Origin: Nostoc sphaeroides | GTDB taxonomy: Bacteria; Cyanobacteriota; Cyanobacteriia; Cyanobacteriales; Nostocaceae | Direction of reading: 5' to 3' | Assembly (NCBI RefSeq): GCF_003443655.1 | Contig: NZ_CP031941.1 | Location: 429,501 to 493,500 of the forward strand | DNA length: 64,000 nt | Shown here: one piece after another, positions 9,151-18,282 of the stretch | Numbering within the stretch: the first letter of the stretch is position 1 | How the letters are laid out: every line of letters starts with the position of its first letter | Notes under the pieces: generated by a model | Database searches by the model: none | What the model was told of the DNA's origin: nothing | What the model saw: the letters and a program-made list of their open reading frames with translations, nothing else | Translations under genes and position numbers: made by a program

Positions 9151-9945
9151 CTATCCCCTATTTACTGCTACTTTGGGAGGAAACTGAATTCTGGGATCTG
9201 GCATGAAATTGTATCTCAAGTACAATCCTCCCCAGACAAACATGATAATTAACAACCCACCAATACCAAGGGGACTGGGAAGCCAGAAAACAGCTTCTAT
9301 GTGGTTTAACTCACCAGGCTGGAGTTTCCACACTAATCGATTGCCATTTTTTTGTGGCTCTATTGCAGTTTCAGTTAGTTGAATATTTTTGGCTCCCCAA
9401 GGAGTCTTCAAGCTAAATTCCAAGTCGAGAATTGAACCAGCATTAGCCAAGACGTTACCTTTGCTGGCAATTAAGGATAGCGATCGCAAATCCAAATCAT
9501 AAATTAACCGATTTCGGACTAAAAGTAAAAAATTGTTCTGCTCCAAGAGGACATTTGATTCAATTTTCGGCAGTTCTGAGTCAGATTGGCTTCCCACTGA
9601 CTTAGAGGCTTGATTCGCACGAGAGTTAAAAAATTCGTTAAACTTCTCTTGTAATTCCCTACCACTACTAAAAGGAATTGTGACAATGATTTCTTCTTGT
9701 GAAACTCGCTGTGTTTTCCCCTCTAGTTGACGGGCGCGGCGCTCTATGCTATTCAACCATTCGTACACAGAATCGCCACTAAAACTAGTTAGCCGCTCTC
9801 CCAACTTAATATGCTGTACTAGTTCGCCACTATTTGAGTTGTCAAAGTTAAGCCCCACATCGTACTTAACACAGCCAGTCAGTAGCAGGGATGTTACCAG
9901 CACTAGCCACAGAATAGGATTTCGCATGGGAAAGACGCGGTTCAT
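9151..9945 (-). CDS. DUF3153-like lipoprotein
   Basis: This is a cyanobacterial conserved protein of unknown function. The segment MRNPILWLVLVTSLLLTGC is a lipoprotein signal with lipobox LTGC, so the mature protein should be lipid-anchored, followed by a beta-rich extracytoplasmic domain of ~190 residues, one membrane helix near the C-terminus (LGIGGLLIIMFVWGGLYL) and a short basic tail. The open frame extends upstream to 10047, and an ATG at 10029 has a GGAGAG ribosome site, but that start would bury the signal peptide. The ATG at 9945 (MNRVFP...) was preferred, with moderate certainty. No functional partner is adjacent. Confidence 0.75.
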   Translation of the reverse strand: MNRVFPMRNPILWLVLVTSLLLTGCVKYDVGLNFDNSNSGELVQHIKLGERLTSFSGDSVYEWLNSIERRARQLEGKTQRVSQEEIIVTIPFSSGRELQEKFNEFFNSRANQASKSVGSQSDSELPKIESNVLLEQNNFLLLVRNRLIYDLDLRSLSLIASKGNVLANAGSILDLEFSLKTPWGAKNIQLTETAIEPQKNGNRLVWKLQPGELNHIEAVFWLPSPLGIGGLLIIMFVWGGLYLRYNFMPDPRIQFPPKVAVNRG

Positions 9946-10047
9946 TCGATTTCGACCATTCGGTGTCAATACAAAACTAAATGGTTTGATTAACCACAAG
10001 AAAATCTTCCCGAAAATTGAAGAATACATAACTACAAGTCTCTCCAA

Positions 10048-10819
10048 AAGTCAAACTTTTTAACCAATCTTGACTTTTGCCTCAACGCAAGGCAATTTGG
10101 TGTTAAAGGTTTCCACACCAGTTTCTATAATTTTGGGAAAGTTCGCAACAGACTGGTAAAGTTTATTCAATGACTACAAATTTGCAAAAGTATTGTTGTA
10201 TACTCGTTAAGTAATTATTACTTAAATTTTCAACAACTATTTTTCTGAACATTACATCAATCACTTAACTAATAATATTGGCTCTTGCGTTGGTTTTATG
10301 GTACGGCATTAAAATACCCATTCTATAGAAAGGCTCAAAAATTTAAAATCCAGTCATAGCAAGGAATATAGGCTCTGATTAGATTTTATTTATTATTCGG
10401 CTCCATAAAAAGAACTGAAGATCCATAATATTTTGCTTTGTCGATTTTTGGATTAGAAAATTTGGATAAGAACTCAATACAGTTCAGTTAAGCAATTTTT
10501 TCCTTCTCTTTCTTCTCTCTGCGTCCTCTGCGTCTTGGCGGTTCGTTAAAAAATTGACTTGGATAACAGAGTTTTAGCCTTAACCCAAGCGTATTGGATA
10601 AGAACTAACTCGATGTTCAACAATTTAATTCTGTCATTAACTCTTGCTTATTGCGAAATTTTAGGCGTAGGCAAAGCCCGCCGCAGGCATCGCTTTGGGG
10701 CTTAAAAAATAATCAAGCGCGAAAGGAAAGATTTTTTCGTTGGTTCTTAACCTTCGTTGTGATCAAGAGTAATTGAAATTACTGCTTATAGTAGGTGACT
10801 AATCCAATGTAAGCTTTTA
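10048..10819. other. Gene-free intergenic region with scattered repeats
   Basis: No credible gene is seen in these ~770 bases. They are AT-rich and include a TCTCTGCGTCCTCTGCGTC repeat near 10515, a sequence near 10480 (AATACAGTTCAGTTAAG) identical to the inverted-repeat end of the element at 51525-51626, and a GCCCGCCGCAGGCATCGC repeat near 10677. The region may carry the promoter of the DUF3153 gene. I see nothing else. Confidence 0.6.
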
Positions 10820-11362
10820 TCAGCTTGGGTTTCCTGAAAAACTCAACCAAACCAAGTACGAGATGGTTAAACCAATGGCAATTAGCGCCACCCAGATAAA
10901 GCGATTATCTTTGGTATTGACCTGACTGAGGTCAACGAATTCTGGCTCCGTAGGTTTAGGCTTCTGCTGCACAGAAGATTTAGTAGACTTAGCAGCAATA
11001 GAAATTTTGAGTTCATTATCGGCTAGTGCGCCCAAGTCTGGGATTTCGGTCATCCACTCACTGGGCCTTTTCAGCTTTGGTGCTTTTAAGATGTAAAGCA
11101 TCCGTCGCGCTTGTTTGCCAATTTCAAAATGGGCATGGCGTTTAAGTCTTTCGCAAAGAGCGATGGCATCATCGGTGCGTCCAGCTGCTTCATAAGCTGT
11201 CACCAGATGAATTTCTACTTCCCCCCCAAGGCGAGAATTACGAGCTAACAGGGCGCTGGCCTTTTCTAAATTTTCTATGGCTTCGCGGTATTGCCCATTT
11301 TCAAAGGCAACTTTCCCAGCCTGGTAGCGGCTTTTAGCAATGTCTAAGCTTTCTACACTCAC
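10820..11362 (-). CDS. TPR protein with C-terminal membrane anchor
   Basis: This 180-residue protein has about two tetratricopeptide repeats in residues 8-75 (ARYQAGKVAFENGQYREAIE is the near-consensus pattern starting SRYQAGK, then EIHLVTAYEAAGRTDDAIAL). A linker rich in Lys, Ser and Pro follows, and residues ~152-173 (FIWVALIAIGLTISYLVWL) form one membrane helix. It is therefore a tail-anchored protein with its TPR domain in the cytoplasm, a likely protein-interaction scaffold. The family occurs widely in cyanobacteria but no function is recognised. It stands alone between two gene-free stretches. Confidence 0.75.
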   Translation of the reverse strand: MSVESLDIAKSRYQAGKVAFENGQYREAIENLEKASALLARNSRLGGEVEIHLVTAYEAAGRTDDAIALCERLKRHAHFEIGKQARRMLYILKAPKLKRPSEWMTEIPDLGALADNELKISIAAKSTKSSVQQKPKPTEPEFVDLSQVNTKDNRFIWVALIAIGLTISYLVWLSFSGNPS

Positions 11363-11532
11363 GGTTTATACAAAAATCACCACTATTTTAATTTTGCCAA
11401 TACCAGCAATCTTTTTGGAATTTTTTCAAAAACTGGCATACCTGAAGCTAAATAAACTTCTAAAATTTTAACTAAGTAGCTGCAACTATTTTCTGATTAA
11501 AAATTCCGGTATCAAATGCAGGTGAGCAAAAT

Positions 11533-11940
11533 ATGTTGAAAATCAAGCATTCGCAACTAAATTGGCTCTTAGTAGGCATGACTATAGCAGTGATGGGTGT
11601 AAGCATTGCTCCAGCTTCGGCCCAGCGTGTGATCGTTATTGATGGCGCTTATGGAGCCAGGCGATCGCCTTCTGTGGGTTCGTTCATTTATGGTAGTCCG
11701 ATTGCCACACCTATGCCTGTAGACCCAACAACGGGACTAATACCACAACGCACTGATTACTACAATTATTCCTATCCCCAGATCAGGCAGAACGTGAGAA
11801 ATTCTACCCTGATTAATCCAACTTTGATTAATCCGGCAATTCGAGATTCAACCATAGTTAACCCAGTGATTATAGATAACTCATGGCATCGTAGATCATT
11901 TAGCGGTGAGCGATCGCGTGTTTTCATTTATCTCCGGTAA
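11533..11940 (+). CDS. Small secreted protein of unknown function
   Basis: The 135-residue product starts with basic MLKIKHSQLNW, a hydrophobic core (LLVGMTIAVMGVSIA) and a cleavage-like APASAQ, so it should be exported. The mature part is rich in Tyr, Asn, Pro and Ile and carries an imperfect short repeat (STLINPTLINPAIRDSTIVN, residues ~96-115), suggesting a small beta-solenoid or extended surface protein. ATG 11533 is preceded by AGGTGAGC. No family was recognised. The GC and codon pattern resemble the neighbours. Confidence 0.65.
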   Translation: MLKIKHSQLNWLLVGMTIAVMGVSIAPASAQRVIVIDGAYGARRSPSVGSFIYGSPIATPMPVDPTTGLIPQRTDYYNYSYPQIRQNVRNSTLINPTLINPAIRDSTIVNPVIIDNSWHRRSFSGERSRVFIYLR

Positions 11941-11991
11941 AGAGAGATGAGGGAGATGAGGGAGAGCTTTTTACTCCAAACTTATAGCTCT

Positions 11992-12096
11992 TGTACAGAC
12001 GCGATTCATCGCGTCTCTCCTCAATACTCTTGTACAGACGCGATTCATCGCGTCTCTACTTCTAACTCTTGTACAGACGTGATTAATCGCGTCTCT
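11992..12096. repeat. Three copies of the GACGCGATTAATCGCGTC palindromic repeat
   Basis: Copies at 11992-12018, 12031-12057 and 12070-12096 share TGTACAGACG at the left and CGCGTCTCT at the right. Two have the core variant GATTCATC and the third GATTAATC. They fill the gap between the convergent small secreted gene and argB, ending three bases before the argB stop. A frame through them reads SCTDAIHRVS repeatedly but is not a real gene. Confidence 0.85.
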
Positions 12097-12098
12097 AC

Positions 12099-12992
12099 TT
12101 ACATAAACTGCGAACCCAAAATCATCGTTCCAATACCAACATCAGTAAAGATTTCGAGTAATAGGGCGTGGGGAATACGACCATCGATAATGTGTGCTGC
12201 ACGGACTCCTTGAGCAAGCGATCGCACACAACAACTGACTTTAGGAATCATCCCACCGCTAACTATACCATTGGCAATCAACTCGCGGGCTTCACGAATA
12301 TCTACTTTCGGAATCAAAGTAGATTGGTCTTTGTAATCTTTTAAAATTCCACTGGTGTCAGTCAGTAAAATTAACTTTTCTGCTCCTAGTGCAGCAGCTA
12401 TTTCTCCCGCTACAGTATCGGCGTTAATATTATAAGCTTGCCCCGTTTCGTCTGCGGCGACGCTGGACACTACCGGAATATAGCCATTGCTAGCGAGGGT
12501 GTCCAAAATCTTGATATTCACATTGCTGACTTCCCCCACAAAACCGATGCCTTCTTGACCTTGGGGACGGGCTGTAAATAGATTACCGTCTTTACCGCAA
12601 AGTCCTACAGCCAATCCACCTGCTTGGTTAATTAGGGCGACAATTTCTTTGTTAACTCGACCAACTAAAACCATTTCCACCACATCCATTGTGGCGGCAT
12701 CAGTGACTCGCAGACCATTTTTAAATTGTGGTTCGATGCCCAGCTTATCTAACCAACTGTTAATTTCTGGGCCACCACCGTGGACTACAATTGGACGCAA
12801 GCCGACGCAGGATAAGAATACAATGTCGCGGATAACCTTGTCTTTGAGTGTACTATCTTTCATCGCTGCGCCACCATATTTGACAACAACAGTGCGACCG
12901 GCGAATTGTTGAATATAAGGTAGTGCTTCGCTTAGTACACGTACACGAGTGGCTTCAGTTTGCCTGATGTATTCAGAATCGTTGTCCGTCAT
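12099..12992 (-). CDS. argB: Acetylglutamate kinase
   Basis: ArgB phosphorylates N-acetylglutamate in arginine synthesis; in cyanobacteria it is the controlled step, inhibited by arginine and relieved by PII (GlnB) binding. The 297-residue protein has the amino-acid-kinase motifs [10 protein letters not shown] (ATP phosphate lysine), [13 protein letters not shown], and the LTDTSGIL / GGMIPKV pair. The N-terminal extension [21 protein letters not shown] is the kinked helix of arginine-sensitive, hexameric NAGKs. It precedes a gene-poor spacer and aroK on the same strand; no arg cluster is present. Confidence 0.96.
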   Translation of the reverse strand: MTDNDSEYIRQTEATRVRVLSEALPYIQQFAGRTVVVKYGGAAMKDSTLKDKVIRDIVFLSCVGLRPIVVHGGGPEINSWLDKLGIEPQFKNGLRVTDAATMDVVEMVLVGRVNKEIVALINQAGGLAVGLCGKDGNLFTARPQGQEGIGFVGEVSNVNIKILDTLASNGYIPVVSSVAADETGQAYNINADTVAGEIAAALGAEKLILLTDTSGILKDYKDQSTLIPKVDIREARELIANGIVSGGMIPKVSCCVRSLAQGVRAAHIIDGRIPHALLLEIFTDVGIGTMILGSQFM

Positions 12993-13139
12993 GAGGAGCC
13001 TAACAGAGAGAGTTAAAACCTATGCAGTCAGTGTAGAAGACTTTGTAACTCGTCACAATCTCTGATGCCAAATTCGAGTACTTTTGTACTATAATGACTC
13101 TAATAATTTTCTCGACTTGCCAATGTCAACCAACTGATA

Positions 13140-13310
13140 GCCTCTGGTTTTTAAATCCTTATTAGCAAAAGCTTTTAGCGTCCTAATCGAGAACTTGAAA
13201 TTTTGGAAAATTCCGAAGTGGTTACTGCTAATCCAGAATTACCAGATTTATCCTACGGATGGCCAAAATTTGGTAACTTGAGTCTTCCTAATGAGAAACT
13301 TGTGTTTTGA
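13140..13310 (+). pseudogene. Possible short coding remnant between argB and aroK
   Basis: A plus-strand frame open from about 13179 to the TGA at 13308 reads PNRELEILENSEVVTANPELP and then DLSYGWPKFGN, which has protein-like composition but no start codon and no recognised family. It overlaps the 3' end of aroK. It may be the tail of a decayed gene, or chance. The remaining ~150 bases beside argB show nothing else. Confidence 0.2.
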
Positions 13311-13833
13311 GAACACTAGGAATTCCCTCAAGTATTCGCTTGGCAACGTCTTCAGGTGTATCTCCCTCTCGCTCGGTGATGTGCAAATCGGCTTGAGAGT
13401 AAAGTGGTGTTCGTTGTTCGAGGAGCGATCGCAATTTCCCTTTAGGATCGGCATCTTGCAGCAGTGGTCTTGTGGTATCCTCAGCTAAACGGCTGTAAAT
13501 TATCTCCACTGGCGTATCTAGCCAGACTATCAAACCGTGGTGCAAGTAACCCCAATTTTCTCGCCGCAGTACAATGCCCCCACCGGTTGCGATAGTTAAC
13601 CTTGTAAAAGCACAAACTTGTGAAAGTACGTCGCTTTCTACCTGGCGAAAGCCTGCTTCACCAACTTGTGCAAATAACTGATTGATAGATTCGCCTGTTG
13701 CTTGGGCAATAATATTATCGGTATCCACAAACCCATAACCCAATTCTTTTGCCAGTAAGCGCCCTACTGTCGTCTTACCAACGCCCATTACCCCAATTAA
13801 GTACAAGTTGACTCCTTGTAATAAGCTGCTCAC
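13288..13833 (-). CDS. aroK: Shikimate kinase
   Basis: AroK phosphorylates shikimate at O3 in the route to chorismate, which also feeds the menF-led phylloquinone pathway at the end of this window. The 181-residue protein has the Walker A motif GVMGVGKTTVGR (residues ~15-26), DTD (about 38) and RQVES for shikimate, and the TGGGIVLR Walker-B-like segment. DTTRPLL is the lid. Length and order are standard. It reads alone, between a short repeat-free spacer and the TnpB remnant. Confidence 0.95.
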   Translation of the reverse strand: MSSLLQGVNLYLIGVMGVGKTTVGRLLAKELGYGFVDTDNIIAQATGESINQLFAQVGEAGFRQVESDVLSQVCAFTRLTIATGGGIVLRRENWGYLHHGLIVWLDTPVEIIYSRLAEDTTRPLLQDADPKGKLRSLLEQRTPLYSQADLHITEREGDTPEDVAKRILEGIPSVLKTQVSH

Positions 13834-13911
13834 CAGTTGTTTCGCTCCAATTCTGAGTGCTGAATCACAGTTTCTAATTATAAACTTAACGACTCATACG
13901 TGCGTAATGAA

Positions 13912-14721
13912 CTACCCCAAGCTGGCTTCGCCTGAGCTTGGGGTTTCTACATTCCCCAAGTCATTTTTAGCAAGCTTCCCTTGAGATTTCTGACGCTTCG
14001 TTTGTCCCAGTTGCTTCAAGATCCCCGCTTTTTTTCGGGTGCGTAAAGTAGAGCTAGTAACATCAGCGTCTGCGAGGACAGTTCCTGCCCCCGGTAGATT
14101 ACCTTTAGCCCAGTAAAGCATAACTTCGGCAGCAGCTATATCTCTGTCCTGGATATATCCACAAGCATTACAATTGTGAACTCTAATATCAAGTGTCTTC
14201 TTGTGCTGGTGTCCACATTTAGGACAGGTTTGAGATGGTTTTACCTGTCGGGTCGGGACTTCTATAAATACGCCACCAATCTGCTCAATCTTGTACTTAA
14301 TGGCGTTGCGTAGCATTCCAAATCCAACATCAAGAATAGACTTGTTTAGCCCAGCCTTCTGTTTTTTGCGTTTGCCTCTTTTAGCTTTAGCGGTTATGTT
14401 TTTGACTTCTAGCTTTTCAGTTGCGATGAGGCTATTACTGCTGACTATTTCTATCGCAACTTGGTGAACCCAATTCTGGCGTTGATTTGCAACCTTGCGG
14501 TTAAGCTTTCTAACTTTTAATTGAGCCTTTTTAAACCGTTTAGAAGCCTTTATTTTTTTCTTTCTATTCGGCGCACGTTTGCGCCTTTTATCCTTAGATG
14601 CTTTTTTGATTAAATGTTCTGCGCTCCTCAAAAACTTGGGTGCATCAACAATAAAATGATTCTCACCATCAGTAATTGACAATGCAGATTTGCATCCCAG
14701 GTCAATACCAACAGCACCACA
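13912..14721 (-). pseudogene. tnpB: TnpB (IS200/IS605-type) RNA-guided nuclease, N-terminally truncated
   Basis: The open frame covers the C-terminal two thirds of a TnpB protein. It enters at AVGIDLGCKSALSI, the RuvC-I motif with its catalytic Asp, only a few codons after a stop at 14722-14724. The basic helical region (RKKKIKASKRFKKAQLKVRK), LIATEKLEVKNI (RuvC-II Glu region), a zinc finger CPKCGHQHKKTLDIRVHNC with a following CGY, and DRDIAAAEVML (RuvC-III Asp) all remain. Complete TnpBs have ~370-400 residues, so the N-terminal WED/REC part is missing and the gene should be inactive. The residual frame could only start at a TTG (14682). No tnpA is present. Decay is recent enough to keep 256 codons open. 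Confidence 0.85.
13915..13943. other. Hairpin at the 3' end of the TnpB remnant
   Basis: CCCCAAGCT and AGCTTGGGG form a 9-bp stem around an 11-base loop, overlapping the final codons of tnpB. In IS200/IS605 elements the right-end structure and the guide (omega/re) RNA scaffold lie at this place, so this is a candidate remnant of the element's right end. The exact element border was not determined. Confidence 0.45.
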
Positions 14722-14785
14722 TTACCCCCTGTTTTGTTTATCTCTTTGTGTATACAATTAGAATAACACTTATTCTGGTAATTAC

Positions 14786-14926
14786 ATGGCTAGAACGGAA
14801 AAAGTTATAGTGAGACTAACTAAGCAAGAAAAGGAAAAAATAGAGAAGTACGCAAAATATTTGGGTGTTTCAATGTCTGAAATAATCCAAGATTATATAA
14901 AATTATTGCCAAATAAAGATTGTTGA
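14786..14926 (+). CDS. Small ribbon-helix-helix-like protein next to the TnpB remnant
   Basis: A 46-residue product begins MARTEKVIVRLTKQEKEKIE, then reads YAKYLGVSMSEIIQDYIKLL and ends NKDC. The order strand (VIVRL), helix, turn (LGVS), helix matches ribbon-helix-helix (CopG/Arc-like) DNA-binding proteins. The TATACA-like promoter region upstream (14745-14760) separates it from the oppositely oriented tnpB. Small genes of this kind often accompany IS200/IS605 elements in cyanobacteria; a regulatory role for the element is inferred. It looks intact although the tnpB beside it is broken. Confidence 0.7.
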   Translation: MARTEKVIVRLTKQEKEKIEKYAKYLGVSMSEIIQDYIKLLPNKDC

Positions 14927-15023
14927 CTCCGACGCTCGTTCCTCGCTACCGCTTCGCTATCATGTATCCATTCCCTTATCAACTAGAAGTTGATTTTGGT
15001 CATAGATACAATCGTCGTCAACC

Positions 15024-15070
15024 GCTATCCTTCCCCACCCAGCATGAAGCTGAGGGTGGGGAAGGATAGC
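15024..15070. other. Long perfect hairpin, possible element end
   Basis: Bases 15024-15040 and 15054-15070 form a 17-bp perfect stem (left arm GCTATCCTTCCCCACCC) with a 13-base loop. It lies on the far side of the small regulator gene from tnpB and may mark the left end of the IS200/IS605-like element, whose ends are imperfect palindromes recognised as single strands. A terminator role for the small gene is possible but the run of T is absent. Confidence 0.5.
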
Positions 15071-15477
15071 GATACGTTCAACCCAGGCCTGGGTTAGGTT
15101 GTGCCAACGCACTCGATCGCCCACAACATTGGAAAAGCGATCGCTAATAAGATGATCATCATAATATAATTTTTTCTTATAGGAGCGTTTCTTGATAAGA
15201 TGTCAATGAAATATGAACTTAAATTTATCTGAAAAATTTTATTGTTTTACTCAAATACAAAAGAGCGATCGCACTCTGCTTAGTCACAAAGGCGATCGCA
15301 CTTAATTATGTATGACAATGGAAAAGAGATGGTACTGTGGGTAATTACAAAGGCGATCGCACTTGATTATGTAGGACAATGGGAAAGCGATCGCACCCTA
15401 TTTTTACCCACCCAAACAAGCGATCATTATTTAAACTATCAACCAAAAAATGACCATCACTGAGATATTCTGATCAT
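15071..15477. repeat. HIP1-rich spacer with a 61-bp-spaced direct repeat
   Basis: No gene is seen. Five exact HIP1 octamers (GCGATCGC) occur at 15137, 15265, 15292, 15353 and 15387. A 41-base direct repeat, starting ACAAAGGCGATCGCACTT, occurs at 15286-15326 and 15347-15387 with few mismatches, so a 61-base unit was duplicated. The rest is AT-rich. Confidence 0.8.
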
Positions 15478-18282
15478 TTAAGAAACACCAAAATTTCCAC
15501 TAATTTGTTCTTCAACATACATTTTTATTCCATAGGCATTCGCGGAACCATACTTCTGAAGTACATATCCTAAATCTAAGACACTTGCTTTCGCTATTTC
15601 CTTCCCAAGGTCTTCGATGTTATTCTTAATCTTAGATACATCGAGCGATTTAATAGAATCTACAGTTTGATTCATTAATCGAATAATGTTTAACCCTGTC
15701 TGTCCAACATCACTATCTAAGGAAAAACCAAAATCATCATACAAGGTATATCTTAAATTTCCACTCCAAGTTCCACCGTTACCATTATTGTTGAGTGAAA
15801 TAATAAAATTATTCATGCTGATTTCGGCTTTCTGAATCCCATGAATAATGATAAATAAATTTCCATTTTCAAAACTGATGTGTGGAATATCAATTTTGTT
15901 TTGTATATCTCTTATCATAATGTTTCCGTCGATAAAGCCTTGATTAAACTGCTGATTAATCTTACTGCTTATTAAATTTTTAGCTTGAGTAATTTTATTG
16001 TTAAAATTCAAATTTGGATCATTTTTGGCTTCTTGAACAAGTCGATTATTTGCATATAGCACTGTTTCACCACCTCTTCCACTTAAGAAGTCTTGATAAA
16101 AAGGCAAGGTAACTGATGGATCGCCGTTCTTAAACCATGTACCTGATGCTACTAAAGTCTTGAAAGTGTCTTTTAAAATTCTTTCTAGAGAAAAGGATTC
16201 AAAAGGTTTCCAGCCCAAAATATTGACGCCTTGAATATCAGAATCAAATTTTGCAATTACTCTTTGTGGATCAACATAATAATCACTACCACTCATATAA
16301 CTATCATAGTTACTCTTACCCATTACAAAATTATTAGGGATTCCTATAAGAATAGGAGATTGATTACTATTATTGGGTGAATTCTTATCCGTCAAAGTGA
16401 CAGTCGCCGTCTGAGCATTCCCCAGCGTATAGGCATTACCAGCAGCCAGAGTCAAAATCACAGACTCATTCCTTTCAAAAATAGAATCATCCTTCGGTAT
16501 TACAGTCACCAAAGTAGTAGCTGCACCCGCCATAAAAGTTGCATTACCACTCAAATTACTATAGTCTGTACTGTTGATGGCTGTCCCCGCAATGGTGTAA
16601 TTCACTGTTAGGGCCGAAACAACATTCCCTGTCCGAGTCAGAGTAAATTGACCAGGATTTGTGGGTTTTCCAACTAAAGTTTCACCTGCATTGATATCAG
16701 TAGCGCTGATGGTAATAATGGGTTTATCGTTGTCTGCAATATTGACTGTGGCGTTTTTTGCTGTACCCAGGTTGTAATTTGTACTAGTTGCTAATGTGAG
16801 TACAACCGTCTCATTCCCCTCAAATTGTCCATCATCAATGGGTGTAATATTAATTAACGCTGTGGAAGATCCAGCTGCAAATGTAACGGCATTAGTTAAT
16901 TTGTTGTAATCTGCACTATTGGTTGCTGTTCCCGCAACAATGTAATTAACTGTTAGCGCTGAAGTATTATTCCCTGTGCGTGTGAGGGTAAATTGACCAG
17001 GATTTGCTGTTTGTCCAGCTAACGTTTCACCTGCATTGATATCAGTAGCGCTGATGGTAATAATGGGTTTATCGTTGTCTGCAATATTAACTGTGGCGTT
17101 CTTAGCTGTACCCAGGTTGTAATTTGTACTAGTTGCTAATGTGAGTACAACCGTCTCATTCCCCTCAAATTGTCCATCATCAATGGGTGTAATATTAATT
17201 AACGCTGTGGTAGAGCCAGCCGCAAAAGTAACGCTATTGGTTAATTTGTTGTAATCTGTACTATTGGTTGCTGTTCCCGTAATGGTGTAATTTACCTGAA
17301 GAGATGAAGTTATATTCCCTATCCGAGTCAGGGTAAATTGACCAGAATTTGCTGTTTGTCCAGCTAAAGTTTCTCCAGCATTGGCATCTTTGGCAGTGAT
17401 ATTAATAGTAGGTAAAACTATGCTTGATTGCTCAACTTTCAGGAATTGTCCATCAACAAAAATCATGGTGCTATCGTCTTCAGCACGAATTTCTGCAATT
17501 TTGACTGGGCTTAATTTTTGACCTCGGACGACTGCTGTAAACATTTGACCCTCATCGCCAGGAGTATCAACAAAATTGAATTGTTTATCGAGCCAATGTC
17601 CAATTTCTTCTAGTATTGTGTCGCCAATTATGGCGGTATTTCCACTGTTAAGTAATCCTTGTGAAAGATAAATTTTATCTGTTGCTCCGGCAAAAGCCCC
17701 TAATGTATTAGTAGGAAATACAGATTGCTCACGCACTTCAATTTTTGGTAGCTTACTAAAATCGCCTGCTTGCCATTGTTCAGTAATTATATTGATTTTT
17801 TCAGGATTAACATTAGTGCCAAAAATTGACTGTATCATCTGCTCAAAATTAGGCGACTGCACAAACTTCTGTAGTGTTAGGTATACATCTTGTTGGAGAA
17901 CACCAGATATAGTATTGGAATTTAAGCTAATCTCACTAGAGTAGCTATGATTTCTCGCTATGAGTAAAGCATCTTGATTAATTTCTACTGGATAAACTAA
18001 AGGTAGATCCTTAGTATTGCCCGTTAGCGATATTGGCGATGTGGTGGCATTTGCCTCAATAGTAGAAGGTTGCCAAAAATTGTATAATAAATTCTCGTAA
18101 TCGTTAAAAGAACTGCTGTCTATTAAATTATTTATTTCAATTTTTGGTAAGCTAAACTCACCCTTATTTCGTAGAGATGAGAAAATTTCGTTGTGGAATT
18201 CTGGATTAAATTCTGAATTATTAAAGGAAGATTTTAGAGATGGATCTAAAGGATTTTGTTGTGGCAACTGAGACTCAAACAT
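15478..18282 (-). CDS. Large Calx-beta repeat protein with zincin-like N-terminal segment and unusual C-terminal domain
   Basis: This 934-residue protein has no classical signal peptide, as usual for type I secreted cyanobacterial giants. Residues ~190-285 contain ILEEIGHWLDKQFN and DTPGDEGQMFTAVVRGQ, a segment found near the start of many large cyanobacterial surface proteins; EEIGHWLD resembles a zincin helix but lacks the full HExxH. Three Calx-beta domains follow (about 290-400, 405-510, 515-625), each with the DNDKP or DKN-type end; two are nearly identical at DNA level. The last ~300 residues are different: NGGTWSGNLRYTLYDDFGF and LGYVLQKYGSANAYGIKMYV recall, in pattern only, C-terminal domains of polymorphic-toxin proteins. 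No immunity-like gene lies downstream. Probably an exported adhesin or effector; function not established. Confidence 0.7.
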   Translation of the reverse strand: MFESQLPQQNPLDPSLKSSFNNSEFNPEFHNEIFSSLRNKGEFSLPKIEINNLIDSSSFNDYENLLYNFWQPSTIEANATTSPISLTGNTKDLPLVYPVEINQDALLIARNHSYSSEISLNSNTISGVLQQDVYLTLQKFVQSPNFEQMIQSIFGTNVNPEKINIITEQWQAGDFSKLPKIEVREQSVFPTNTLGAFAGATDKIYLSQGLLNSGNTAIIGDTILEEIGHWLDKQFNFVDTPGDEGQMFTAVVRGQKLSPVKIAEIRAEDDSTMIFVDGQFLKVEQSSIVLPTINITAKDANAGETLAGQTANSGQFTLTRIGNITSSLQVNYTITGTATNSTDYNKLTNSVTFAAGSTTALINITPIDDGQFEGNETVVLTLATSTNYNLGTAKNATVNIADNDKPIITISATDINAGETLAGQTANPGQFTLTRTGNNTSALTVNYIVAGTATNSADYNKLTNAVTFAAGSSTALINITPIDDGQFEGNETVVLTLATSTNYNLGTAKNATVNIADNDKPIITISATDINAGETLVGKPTNPGQFTLTRTGNVVSALTVNYTIAGTAINSTDYSNLSGNATFMAGAATTLVTVIPKDDSIFERNESVILTLAAGNAYTLGNAQTATVTLTDKNSPNNSNQSPILIGIPNNFVMGKSNYDSYMSGSDYYVDPQRVIAKFDSDIQGVNILGWKPFESFSLERILKDTFKTLVASGTWFKNGDPSVTLPFYQDFLSGRGGETVLYANNRLVQEAKNDPNLNFNNKITQAKNLISSKINQQFNQGFIDGNIMIRDIQNKIDIPHISFENGNLFIIIHGIQKAEISMNNFIISLNNNGNGGTWSGNLRYTLYDDFGFSLDSDVGQTGLNIIRLMNQTVDSIKSLDVSKIKNNIEDLGKEIAKASVLDLGYVLQKYGSANAYGIKMYVEEQISGNFGVS

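Noticed and set aside
11947-12213. 88-codon plus-strand frame through the palindromic repeats
   Set aside because: It repeats SCTDAIHRVS because it translates the intergenic palindrome and then runs into argB antisense. No ribosome site.
15478-15900. Immunity gene for the Calx-beta protein
   Set aside because: The downstream spacer (15071-15477) has no credible gene on either strand.
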